From Psychrobacter arenosus (lineage in GTDB: Bacteria; Pseudomonadota; Gammaproteobacteria; Pseudomonadales; Moraxellaceae): a stretch of DNA of 64,000 nucleotides. Positions 44,819-53,988 of this stretch are shown piece by piece. Made by a program: the position numbers and the translations under genes. The DNA lies in contig NZ_LR884459.1 in assembly GCF_904848165.1 (NCBI RefSeq), positions 3,410,001-3,474,000 on the forward strand, read 5' to 3'. Under the pieces are notes generated by a model. That model saw only the letters and a list, made by a program, of their open reading frames with translations, did no database searches and had not been told where the DNA came from. Every line of letters starts with the position of its first letter. The stretch's first letter is position 1.

Positions 44819-46246
44819 ATGGACTGGTCAACGCTGATCTCAGCTGGTGAAAGCAAAACGCTAGAGTTCAAAAGAGAATTGCCTAAATACGATCAAATTG
44901 CTAAAACCATTGTTGCATTTGCAAATACTAGTGGGGGACGATTAATTATTGGTGTTGATGATGATGGTACGTTGATAGGTATTGATGAGTCCTCAATACT
45001 TGATTTAGAAGATCGAATTTATGCCAGCTTATTTGAGCAAATAAGCCCAACCATTAATCCAGATATTTACGCAGTGAACTATGAGGGTAAACTCCTCCTA
45101 GTTATACAAGTTAGCCGAGGTAGTTCATTACCTTATTATTTGAAAGTTTTAGGCAAAGCTGCTGGTGTCTATATTCGCATTGGCACCAGTAATCGTTTGG
45201 CAGATTCTTATTACATCGCAGAGCTTGAGCGACAACGTCAACATATGAGCTTTGATGAGCAACCATGTCTTGACGTAAAGTTTACAGATTTAGATACTAG
45301 TAATCTTGAGCAACGTTTTAAAGCAAGAGGCTTAACACTGGACAGGGTCAAATATCACAATTTAAACCTATTAAAGCGAGTAGATGACGAAGATCGCCCT
45401 ACTTATAGTTTATTGATATTACTCGGTCATTTTGAGCATGTCAGTACTCAATGTGCTCGGTTTAAAGGTACGAATATGCAAGTGTTCTTGGATCGTAAAG
45501 AATACACAGGAGATATATTTACTCAAATAGAGCAAACCGAAGTTTTCATTCGAAATCATTTAAACTTAAAGGCTGAAATTACAGGGTTGCAAAGGGAGGA
45601 CTCATTAGAAATTCCTCTGCCTGCGATCCGTGAAGCATTAATCAATGCCTACGTGCATCGTGATTACAGTAACTTTGGTCGTAATATTAAGGTCGCTGTG
45701 TATGATGATATGGTAAATATTGTCTCTGCAGGCGGATTGATGCCTAATCTGACAGTAAGTGATTTATATGCAGGACGTTCAGAAATTCGAAATCGCGCCA
45801 TTGCTAAAGTCTTTAAGCTTTTAGGCTACATCGAACAATGGGGGAGTGGCATCAATCGCATTCATGATACTTGTATTCAGGCAGGACTGCCTGCTCCGAT
45901 AATTGAAGAAAAAAATGACTTTGTCAATGTTGAGCTAATGCGAGCAAGGACAGGTCATGAGTCGTCTGCTAAGCCGAATAAGCCATCAGAAAATGGACCT
46001 TTACGAACGATTACGAACGATTACGGACGATTACGGACGATTACGGATGATTATGGACGATTAGAGATGGATCAAAAACGAGTGCTGCTACAGCTTTTGG
46101 AAGTTGACTCGCTTAGCCGTCAACAAGTTATGGCGTTATTAAATGTGGAGAAAACTCGCGCTTATAATGTATTAAATAGCTTAGTGATTTTGAATCTGAT
46201 TAAAAGGCAAGGTAAGGGGAGGGCAACTGTCTATGTTATTGCTTAA
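44819..46246 (+). CDS. AlbA_2/Schlafen-type regulator with ATPase-like C-terminal region
   Basis: 475 residues. N-terminal AlbA_2 domain (ESKTLEFKRELPKYDQIAKT, FANTSGGRLIIGVDDDG, about 10-130). Central HATPase_c_4-type region with IREALINAYVHRDYS near 268 and EQWGSGINRIHDTC near 340. C-terminal winged helix (SRQQVMALLNVEKTRAYNVLNSLV). Such proteins are often labelled RecG-like or divergent AAA-4 regulators. Between the last two domains a linker is encoded by six 10-bp DNA repeats (46001-46060), so its length and frame are changeable. It sits just ahead of the recombinase genes on the same strand. Confidence 0.85.
   Translation: MDWSTLISAGESKTLEFKRELPKYDQIAKTIVAFANTSGGRLIIGVDDDGTLIGIDESSILDLEDRIYASLFEQISPTINPDIYAVNYEGKLLLVIQVSRGSSLPYYLKVLGKAAGVYIRIGTSNRLADSYYIAELERQRQHMSFDEQPCLDVKFTDLDTSNLEQRFKARGLTLDRVKYHNLNLLKRVDDEDRPTYSLLILLGHFEHVSTQCARFKGTNMQVFLDRKEYTGDIFTQIEQTEVFIRNHLNLKAEITGLQREDSLEIPLPAIREALINAYVHRDYSNFGRNIKVAVYDDMVNIVSAGGLMPNLTVSDLYAGRSEIRNRAIAKVFKLLGYIEQWGSGINRIHDTCIQAGLPAPIIEEKNDFVNVELMRARTGHESSAKPNKPSENGPLRTITNDYGRLRTITDDYGRLEMDQKRVLLQLLEVDSLSRQQVMALLNVEKTRAYNVLNSLVILNLIKRQGKGRATVYVIA
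46001..46060 (+). repeat. Six 10-bp tandem repeats inside the AlbA_2 gene
   Basis: Unit TTACGGACGA with one or two variant bases in some copies, repeated at 46001, 46011, 46021, 46031, 46041 and 46051. Because 10 is not a multiple of 3, three units encode one ten-residue period (LRTITNDYGR, then LRTITDDYGR). Gain or loss of one unit would shift the frame before the winged-helix domain. Confidence 0.95.
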
Positions 46247-46285
46247 CTTATATTATTTACCGTGCTATGTGTGCTATGTATCCCT

Positions 46286-48535
46286 ATGACTAAATTAAGA
46301 CAAGCTATGAGGATAGATCAATACATCCAATTGTTGATGCCTGATAATGATGATAGTCATACTGATGAGATACGCTCTTTTTTTAAGACGATTATTCAAT
46401 TGGTATCAGCAGATTTTATGGGCATTACTATTGACCATAAGCATCCTCTCATAATTGACGCACAACAATTAAAAAGTATCTATAACAGCTATAAAGGCAA
46501 ATTAACTAAGCCTGATTATGTTACAAGAGTGTTTATAGCCAGCACCTACCAACTCCCAACTTTGCAAGGAGCGTGTCCTAGTCCAGAGTGGCAGTGGACC
46601 GCAAAATTATGTCATCTGCTTTTATATTTTGCCCAACATGATTTAATACGCCGTATTGAAGAGACGAGCATAGAAGCTAGAAAGTGGATAAATCCAGCAC
46701 ATGCTAATCATTCACTTTGGCAACTGTGTCATCAGAAGCTGCAAGCAACCACACTTGAAGATACTTACCACAATTTCAATCAGTATCTTCAAGCACTTGA
46801 AGCCAAAAATGATCCAAATTTAAAAGATTTTGTTAAGATTTATCGGACATTAGACTTCGCTTTCAACGAAAGACAACGTATCACCCGTGCTTCTACAGAG
46901 CGAAGAAATAATCGTAATCAAAGAAGCAGTGAAGCAAAAACAGAGTACATTGGTGCAAGCGACGTTGATGATGATGCAGATGAGTTGGTTAGCGTGATTG
47001 ACTTTGAAGAAGTAAGTAGAGAGGTTGATATCTATCGTGAGCGGTTGGATAATCCAGTGCCTAATTTTACCTACCTTAAGCAAAGCACCTTACAAGCTAC
47101 AGAGAAATATTCAGCCAGTTTAATTTACCGTAGAACCCAAGCAAAATTTGCTCATGCCAATAAAAATGAGCGGTTTATCAGCTGCAATATTCGCCAATTA
47201 CCACTGACTGCTTTGCAGAATATCACAGCACGATTATGGCAATGGTTTAACCATGAGAGTGCTGATAGAGATAGAAAAAGGGCTATCGCCTATCTGCTAT
47301 TATCTCTTTATACTGGCCGATCGGTCAATCATCTGGCAGAAGACATCCATACTTGCAATAAACAGCTTATTGATATAAGCCCTCGCAAAAAAACTTATAG
47401 CCTAATTATCAAGCTCAATATTACCCCATTACGCATCCGTACCCAAGGCATCGAAGAGGTCATTGCCAATCGTCTCACTGAATTAGTACTACCGCTTCCA
47501 CCAACGCTAGGTATTTTTTTAACCTATAAAGGCGCACCAAAGATAGACTTAATACACAAGGTGATTAATAGTTTGCGAGATGAATTGAAACTGCCATTGC
47601 TTTCGCTTGCTCGTATTGAAAAATCTCTTTATAGCACCCTTATACGTGATATCAGCACGTCACAGATTGCCAGTATTATTACAGGTCGCAATGATAAAAA
47701 GCGAGCTGATCTATGGTACTGCTCGCACACCATCCAAAGCATAAAAAACACATATCAGCAAGCAGTTCAACTTTTAACGGCTCGCTGCACTGATCGAAAA
47801 AATACGGTTGATTATCTATCTGATGTGTCACTGACCAATGTTGCTATCGGTAGTCAAAATAGTCCAGATTATCCCATTGTTAGCGTGCTTATTGATCATT
47901 TGCGAAGGCAAGTTGAAACGCTAACGGACTATATTGATAAGTTTAATGCCTATAATTTATGGCTCTGGCACGTGTCTCTATTACTGACGTCCATTAGAGC
48001 AGTTGAAGGCGCGCCAGGTATGCTCTACCAGTTAAATCTAACCACAGGTCTGGCTTGGATTTCTGATAAAGAAGAACGGGTGAGAAGTGGCTCGCACCGC
48101 CTCGTGCCAATCTGTAGTTTTCTAAGCACAGCAATTAACAATTTTTTAAAGTACTTAGAGAGCTTTGCTAAACGGTATGGCCGTTTAAACGTGCAAATCA
48201 ATGTAATGATTAAAGCTATCCTAAACTCAAGCCGTCCCCTATTAAACTATCTAAATTCAGACGGCACCTTTGAGTCGCTGCGACCTGCCATTGTCAATAA
48301 AAGCCTCGAAGAAAATTTTCGTTTCAAGGTCGATTGGACACGACATGTTGGCCAACGCTTTTTGCATGAGCAGGGGATTGATGAAGCCATTATTATGGCA
48401 GTTTTTGGTCATGAAATGATGGGACAAGAAACTTGGCGAAAACACTCGTCACTCAGCATTGGTCACATTCTAGGCTTAAAGGAGACGTATGACGCACTAG
48501 CAGACAAGCTGAAGTTAGAGCAGGTTGAGCTATGA
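46286..48535 (+). CDS. Large tyrosine-recombinase-family protein, catalytic Tyr not apparent
   Basis: About 749 residues; the frame is open from a GTG at 46262, and neither that nor ATG 46286 or 46307 has a clear ribosome site. The C-terminal part has recombinase-fold marks: LLLTSIRAVEGAPG (box I Arg), SGSHRLVPI, RHVGQRFLHEQ (H-x-x-x-R box) and VFGHEMMGQETWRKHSS. The position where a catalytic Tyr is expected reads KHSSLS. So it may be inactive or a regulatory partner. It overlaps the next recombinase gene by ATGA. Two large linked recombinases of this sort recall gamma-mobile-trio (GMT) islands, which I could not verify. Confidence 0.7.
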   Translation: MTKLRQAMRIDQYIQLLMPDNDDSHTDEIRSFFKTIIQLVSADFMGITIDHKHPLIIDAQQLKSIYNSYKGKLTKPDYVTRVFIASTYQLPTLQGACPSPEWQWTAKLCHLLLYFAQHDLIRRIEETSIEARKWINPAHANHSLWQLCHQKLQATTLEDTYHNFNQYLQALEAKNDPNLKDFVKIYRTLDFAFNERQRITRASTERRNNRNQRSSEAKTEYIGASDVDDDADELVSVIDFEEVSREVDIYRERLDNPVPNFTYLKQSTLQATEKYSASLIYRRTQAKFAHANKNERFISCNIRQLPLTALQNITARLWQWFNHESADRDRKRAIAYLLLSLYTGRSVNHLAEDIHTCNKQLIDISPRKKTYSLIIKLNITPLRIRTQGIEEVIANRLTELVLPLPPTLGIFLTYKGAPKIDLIHKVINSLRDELKLPLLSLARIEKSLYSTLIRDISTSQIASIITGRNDKKRADLWYCSHTIQSIKNTYQQAVQLLTARCTDRKNTVDYLSDVSLTNVAIGSQNSPDYPIVSVLIDHLRRQVETLTDYIDKFNAYNLWLWHVSLLLTSIRAVEGAPGMLYQLNLTTGLAWISDKEERVRSGSHRLVPICSFLSTAINNFLKYLESFAKRYGRLNVQINVMIKAILNSSRPLLNYLNSDGTFESLRPAIVNKSLEENFRFKVDWTRHVGQRFLHEQGIDEAIIMAVFGHEMMGQETWRKHSSLSIGHILGLKETYDALADKLKLEQVEL

Positions 48536-51500
48536 GCGACAATCATTCAAACGACTCATCTGACGCACTATTTGGGCATGAGAGACGACGGGCAAAACGC
48601 GAGTCTGAACGAAAACATGCCACTATTCAAGGCCGCGATATTTGCCAAGCATTTTGGCAAGACTTTATGGATGAGATTGAAGGCAAGAATTCTGATAATA
48701 CGGTTATTAGCGATAAGCGTATTAATCAGTTGTATGATGATATTTTCAGCGCCATTAAATCGCAAATCAATACAAGATACCATCCCTTTGCCTTGTTTGA
48801 GCGGAAACGTTTTTTTGAAAGTGTTAACCGTAATCGATTAAAGCAGGGCCTGGAGGCTTTGCCACTACCCATAATTGCTGCAAGAACTCAGCGCCCAAAA
48901 AATATCAATGAGTTCGATCAGTTTTTATATTTGTCTCACGCTCAAAGCGTGGTGACAGCTGCTATTAAGATATGGCAGCAAAAAAACAAATTCTCTCTTA
49001 CAGATTGTATCAGTTGGTTTTTATTTTCACTAATCAGTTTTGGGGGCTATAACGACACGCAATTAATTATTGCTGTCTATAGGTATTTAGAAGACGCTAA
49101 GCCCATATACCAAATCTTTAATGACCTATTATGTATTCCTGTTCGACTACGATCAGATGACTACGCTAATGAAATTATTAATGAGCATGATAATGATCAA
49201 GTTTTTTATCGCTCACGCTTAATTATCATTGATGATGTTAGTCGCTTATGGTTACTGCATTTGCAAAGGCGGTTGGCACAAAACGAGCTTTTCCCAGAAT
49301 TGCATCAGGTCATGCGTCGTCTTGGCGAATTTACTCAAGACGGTTTCACTATCAAATCGATAGCAAAGTCAGCCTATCTTAAGAATATTTCGATTTATTG
49401 GCAAACCCTACCGAATATAAAACTAGACATACAACTCGTTGAAGTCTTAACAGGCAACCAAAAGCACACTGCGCTATCACCCGAGCATTGGCTACGGTAT
49501 TTTCAGACAATTAAAGTGCCTAAAGTGACTCTAACAGATGAGCATTTTAGTCAGCTAATTATTGATTGCAACAGCCAATACTCAGGCAATGGTTCTGACA
49601 ATATTCAGGTCAAGTCTGATATCGTAAAAAATATTCGCAATATCTTAAATAATGACAAACAGTCCATTAAATCCGCTCTTGAGAAACTATCCAATCAATC
49701 TTTATACCCCAATCAGCAGCGCTTGGTCACATGGATGATTGAGCTATACATGAATGGCAATAAAACCAGCACCTTAAAACGTTATTTATCAGAAGTCGGT
49801 AATGCCTTTATTGCAGGAACACGGGGAGCAGATTTTGTTGGTTGGACAAAGCATGAGTATCATTATATCTACGAAGATATCTTGTCCGAGAAAACAGATC
49901 ATAAAAAAGGTTATACCACTACTGTGTTATGCTCATTGCATAATTCACTAAAAAGACATTATCAAGCCCCTAGTATTGATCTAAGAGGAGGGGGTGATCC
50001 GCAAATTGTTGCCAGCTACTTAATACCCTTCCAACTATACTCAAGTCTGCAAACCAGTATCGCCGAACAAAATCAGTTGAACAATTACTATAAGCAGCTG
50101 CTCCAAGTCGTATTGGCTTTGTTATATCGTACAGGCATGCGAATCAGCGAGATTTTAGGACTACAAGTTCAAGATATTGAGTATGACAATCAAGGGTTTT
50201 TGGAGTACAACATCATTGTTCGCTCTAACGCACATCGCGCGCTAAAGTCCGATGATGGTACAAGGCGTATTTCGCTATCTACTTTACTACCAGATGAAGA
50301 ATTGAAGCATTTTATAGATTTTTTTAATGCTAAAAAAGATCAGTCTTCCCGTTACTTATTTACCTTGGCTTATAAGGCAGAGCCACTCTCAAGGCATAGC
50401 ATCGAACAACCCATCAAAGCAATATTAGCCGATACCCCTTATCATGACATCACATTGCATAGTTTTCGCCATAATGCCATGTCTAATATGGCAGTGATAT
50501 TACGATGCCGACCTCACTTTGCTACTTATTTTACTGACTATAGTGAGGAGGAGGTTAGTAGGATTAAGTATCACCTTTTGGGCGAAGCTCGAGGAATTTC
50601 AAGCAATTATTGGGATGCTTTGATGGAGTTTGCTGGGCATGCCGATCTGAATACCACTTTTAGCTCCTACATTCATACGGCTGACATTATTGCCAGTCAT
50701 CAGATGAGTCAAGCAAAGCTTACGCTACCGTTAGAGATCGTTAATAAGCTAGTAAATACTAGCCGTGTCAGCCTGCACCAACATAATAATCAGGCTTATG
50801 ATGCTAAAAAGAATGTAGTACATTTGAGTGTGATTAGGTCATTCATCAACAAAAAAATACCTAAAAACAACCTCATTGGATCTAAACCTGAAAGAGCATC
50901 AAGTCAGTCATTTAATCAAGCAGATAGAAATGATGGCTCACAACCCTCTGCTATTTTTGGTAGATATAGTCGGCGAATGATTGAAAAGCTGTTGCAGGGT
51001 ATTGAGGAGGGGCAGAATTTAAGTGAAGCAAGTCATTTAAATTTTGTCTATAGCGATGCCCTAATTATTTATGATCAAGCAGTGCGGTTAGTGCAGGATG
51101 CTGATGGTAAGCTAAACTATAAACTCATCTCCAAAACTCGTAGGCAAAAGTCCAACCATGTGTTAATAGCCCCTACGTCATTACACTATCATGAAGAAAA
51201 AGCATTGGCTAACTTATGCTTTGATAACCTTGAGCGGTTATATCAGTCCAAAGAAAATAGGCGAACCATTAAACAGATGCTAGACGTGTTCTATCAAAAG
51301 GTGAATACCTCAAAAAGTGAGATTCGCTTTACCTTTAAAGAGAAAAAGCTGTTTTATCAATATCTCAAAGTGATGTGTCAGATATTGCCTAGCAAGCATT
51401 GGCGAGTCAATATCAGTGCGCTTCATTATCAATCTTACGTGGATGATAAGGGTAAGCGCAACATTGAGTCATTGGTAGACAAAAAGGGTAAACTCAAACG

Positions 51501-51696
51501 AGTTGAAGCGTTTCACAAGGCGTATCCAAACTTTGCTGGTGAAGTGACCACTGCTGATAGTTACAATGGTTATGCGTTGTCTGTTATCAGCCCTGGCAAT
51601 AACCGTAGAGGTAGTAATAAGGGGGACAACAAGGCATCGGCATTAATGAAATATGTGTTGCATCTTCTTTTGATTGTTAAGGATTTAAGTGATTAA
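48532..51696 (+). CDS. Very large tyrosine recombinase/integrase
   Basis: 1054 residues, about three times a normal phage integrase. The catalytic domain lies roughly at 515-720: RTGMRISEILGLQVQDIEY (box I Arg), ITLHSFRHNAMSNM (H-x-x-R), GHADLNTTFSSYIH (second His and the nucleophile Tyr near 713). The full catalytic set appears present. The long N-terminal half is helical, and a C-terminal extension (about 760-1054) is of unknown role. Translated together with the upstream recombinase-like gene (4-base overlap). Most likely drives integration at the tRNA-Gly site at 43864. Three direct repeats follow the stop codon. Confidence 0.85.
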   Translation: MSDNHSNDSSDALFGHERRRAKRESERKHATIQGRDICQAFWQDFMDEIEGKNSDNTVISDKRINQLYDDIFSAIKSQINTRYHPFALFERKRFFESVNRNRLKQGLEALPLPIIAARTQRPKNINEFDQFLYLSHAQSVVTAAIKIWQQKNKFSLTDCISWFLFSLISFGGYNDTQLIIAVYRYLEDAKPIYQIFNDLLCIPVRLRSDDYANEIINEHDNDQVFYRSRLIIIDDVSRLWLLHLQRRLAQNELFPELHQVMRRLGEFTQDGFTIKSIAKSAYLKNISIYWQTLPNIKLDIQLVEVLTGNQKHTALSPEHWLRYFQTIKVPKVTLTDEHFSQLIIDCNSQYSGNGSDNIQVKSDIVKNIRNILNNDKQSIKSALEKLSNQSLYPNQQRLVTWMIELYMNGNKTSTLKRYLSEVGNAFIAGTRGADFVGWTKHEYHYIYEDILSEKTDHKKGYTTTVLCSLHNSLKRHYQAPSIDLRGGGDPQIVASYLIPFQLYSSLQTSIAEQNQLNNYYKQLLQVVLALLYRTGMRISEILGLQVQDIEYDNQGFLEYNIIVRSNAHRALKSDDGTRRISLSTLLPDEELKHFIDFFNAKKDQSSRYLFTLAYKAEPLSRHSIEQPIKAILADTPYHDITLHSFRHNAMSNMAVILRCRPHFATYFTDYSEEEVSRIKYHLLGEARGISSNYWDALMEFAGHADLNTTFSSYIHTADIIASHQMSQAKLTLPLEIVNKLVNTSRVSLHQHNNQAYDAKKNVVHLSVIRSFINKKIPKNNLIGSKPERASSQSFNQADRNDGSQPSAIFGRYSRRMIEKLLQGIEEGQNLSEASHLNFVYSDALIIYDQAVRLVQDADGKLNYKLISKTRRQKSNHVLIAPTSLHYHEEKALANLCFDNLERLYQSKENRRTIKQMLDVFYQKVNTSKSEIRFTFKEKKLFYQYLKVMCQILPSKHWRVNISALHYQSYVDDKGKRNIESLVDKKGKLKRVEAFHKAYPNFAGEVTTADSYNGYALSVISPGNNRRGSNKGDNKASALMKYVLHLLLIVKDLSD

Positions 51697-51717
51697 TGGA
51701 TACTATGATGAGTTCTT

Positions 51718-51782
51718 AATCGATTTAGTGCAATATGGCTAAATACAATCGATTTGGCACAAATTTAATTGATTTTATGCAG
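51718..51782 (+). repeat. Three 16-bp direct repeats after the recombinase gene
   Basis: AATCGATTTAGTGCAA (51718-51733), AATCGATTTGGCACAA (51747-51762) and AATTGATTTTATGCAG (51767-51782) share an AATYGATTT core. They lie in the gap between convergent genes, where no terminator hairpin is visible. They may be recombinase arm-binding sites or a regulatory array. Confidence 0.55.
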
Positions 51783-51869
51783 GTTAGATACATTTAAACT
51801 GCTTTTAACAGAGTTGGGACAAATCCTATTTTAATTTTTTAGCTTGGTTCCATACATCTCATATTGACC

Positions 51870-53987
51870 TTAAATGACTGATTTTCTTTTTACTTCCATC
51901 GCTTCTCGTAAATACTTCATAGGGAAGGGCAATACGGTCGGGTTGTTATAACGAACAAAGTCAACATCCAGTAATGGCAGAATATCCTGATACAGATTCC
52001 TACCCTGTAATGACTTAATCAGTCGTAAATTAACCATATGAGATAGAGTTTGTTGAAAAGAAGTATGGTAATAGCCGACAGAATACCAAGCATTGCTATC
52101 ACTAATTTCTCCTGCTCTAATAGAAAATAGATCTCCCATTTTATCGAATAAACTGTCGTTAGTTTTACTAAAGCTCAAAACAATACCTTGCTCAAGCAAT
52201 TTTCTACGAATATTTTTATATTCGCTGGTGCTAGTGTGATAGTGCTTTTTAATAAGCTTTTTTAATCCATTTTTATTTAGATGTTGGGTTTGTTCAATGA
52301 GTTCTTGTATAAAGCTTTTCCACTGTTTGTCTTCAGGATGAACTAAATCTTTGAATAAAGCCGCTATATTGGCTCCCACGCGATAGTGTTCTGATAAAGA
52401 GGTTTCATTTTGTTTTAACTCAGCTTCTATTCGACTTAAATCAGGCAATACACTTTCATCTTCGCAGACGATAATATTGACATCTTGGTTAGGGCTAATG
52501 ACGAAAGCCTCAATGGCACTTTGTTTCTTGTCCTTATAGGGCTCATTGGCCTTGATGACTAAACTGATCGCTTCTGAATAAGGGTGGGACGGGAAAAGTT
52601 CAGAGAAGTCATGACAGAAGTAGTCAATACTACCCTTTGAGTCGATCTGTAGCATATGATAGTCATTATTGATAATACTGCCAAAGACCCAACTACCTTC
52701 TAGGGCAAATTTTTCGTTTTCAAATAGACGGATTCGGCCCCTAATCACGTCTTGCTTGATCCATAACTCTTTCAATAAGTTTCTAAGTACTACAGCTCTT
52801 TTTTTACCTGTTTTATTATTATCTTGATTGTCTATAATTTGGTCAGCTTCTAAACATTGCTGATATCTCTCATCAGTAATGTGTTGAGTGATATAACGCT
52901 CATCCTGCCTATAGGGATCATCATCATTAGCATAGCTAGATTTAGATTTAATTAGACAAATATGATGAGCATCTTGCGACTCTCGTTTGCCTAGCGCCGC
53001 TTTAATGCCCAATTCTGCTAATTTAGCTTGCATATCTTCGACTAAAACTTGGCTATCAGTGTCGCCAATTTTATCTAAGATACGTACTTGCATAGACTGG
53101 GTTAGCTTTTGAAATTGACGGTCGTTATTTAATAGTCGGAATCTATCTTCCAAGCATTTATCATAAGAGCGCTCATGCCAGTTTGCTGATACTAGTCCCT
53201 TATAACGTTCATTGAAGCGGCTGTAGAGGCTATAAAGTATGCCCATTCGAGTTTGCAAAAAGCTTTGATGGTCTTTAATACTCAGAGCATCACTAGTGGA
53301 TTTTGTGCCAGGAACGCCTGCTTGAATATAGATGTTTTTCCAATCTGCTTCAGTGTCATTCTTCGTACGTCTCAAAGTATTGAGGTGAAATTTATAGCCG
53401 GGCTTAGCTAGCTTTTTGTTTCTTTGCGCCTTGTCCTTTTCTTCATAATAGATACTGGCTTTAGTCTGATAGGTGACTGCTTTAGCGGTTAATGCATAAC
53501 TGTCTTTATTTAAAACAATCTCATGACCTACTACTACTTTACGTTTGGTTTTGCCCATCGGAAAGTAAATCAGTCTGCCGTTTAGATTATGAAAAGTAAG
53601 ACGATCACTATGAGAGTTGGCTAGGGCATTAAATAAGAGTTGGTATAGCCACGCACCAGTTATAACCGGCTTATTGGGTACAATTGTGGCAGTAGCTTGA
53701 GCAATCTCAACCTTAATGTGAGCATAGTCTTGGTTGTTAGCTATTCGTTGACGTAGTATTTCTATATCAGGGTAATGATGTTTTTTGAACATAGCATAGG
53801 CGTATCTACCATAACGATATAAGCAGGCTTCGGCTTGATAGTCTTCAAGTAATTCATCTAAGTGATAGCTATTCGCCCAATTAACTTTACCAGTCTTATT
53901 ACCATTTTGCCAAGTAAAGCAAAGAAAAACGTAAGCGCTGTTTAGTGCTACAAAGTCAGTTGTAAAATCTAATTTATTGGTCTTCAT
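51870..53987 (-). CDS. Unknown partner of the helicase-nuclease; possible PIWI/RNase H-like C-terminus
   Basis: 705 residues, not firmly recognised. It follows the helicase-nuclease stop by one base, so the two are translated together. N-terminal part (YVFLCFTWQNGNKTGKVNW, then RQRIANNQDYAHIKVEIAQ) and a strand-rich middle (TFHNLNGRLIYFPMGKTKRK). The end reads RYNNPTVLPFPMKYLREA, a shape seen at the C-terminus of PIWI-type RNase H folds (P-x-P followed by a helix). pPIWI-RE systems pair such a protein with a helicase and a restriction-type nuclease, which matches the neighbour. No catalytic D-x-D-x set was identified, so this stays a hypothesis. Confidence 0.6.
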   Translation of the reverse strand: MKTNKLDFTTDFVALNSAYVFLCFTWQNGNKTGKVNWANSYHLDELLEDYQAEACLYRYGRYAYAMFKKHHYPDIEILRQRIANNQDYAHIKVEIAQATATIVPNKPVITGAWLYQLLFNALANSHSDRLTFHNLNGRLIYFPMGKTKRKVVVGHEIVLNKDSYALTAKAVTYQTKASIYYEEKDKAQRNKKLAKPGYKFHLNTLRRTKNDTEADWKNIYIQAGVPGTKSTSDALSIKDHQSFLQTRMGILYSLYSRFNERYKGLVSANWHERSYDKCLEDRFRLLNNDRQFQKLTQSMQVRILDKIGDTDSQVLVEDMQAKLAELGIKAALGKRESQDAHHICLIKSKSSYANDDDPYRQDERYITQHITDERYQQCLEADQIIDNQDNNKTGKKRAVVLRNLLKELWIKQDVIRGRIRLFENEKFALEGSWVFGSIINNDYHMLQIDSKGSIDYFCHDFSELFPSHPYSEAISLVIKANEPYKDKKQSAIEAFVISPNQDVNIIVCEDESVLPDLSRIEAELKQNETSLSEHYRVGANIAALFKDLVHPEDKQWKSFIQELIEQTQHLNKNGLKKLIKKHYHTSTSEYKNIRRKLLEQGIVLSFSKTNDSLFDKMGDLFSIRAGEISDSNAWYSVGYYHTSFQQTLSHMVNLRLIKSLQGRNLYQDILPLLDVDFVRYNNPTVLPFPMKYLREAMEVKRKSVI

Positions 53988-53988
53988 G

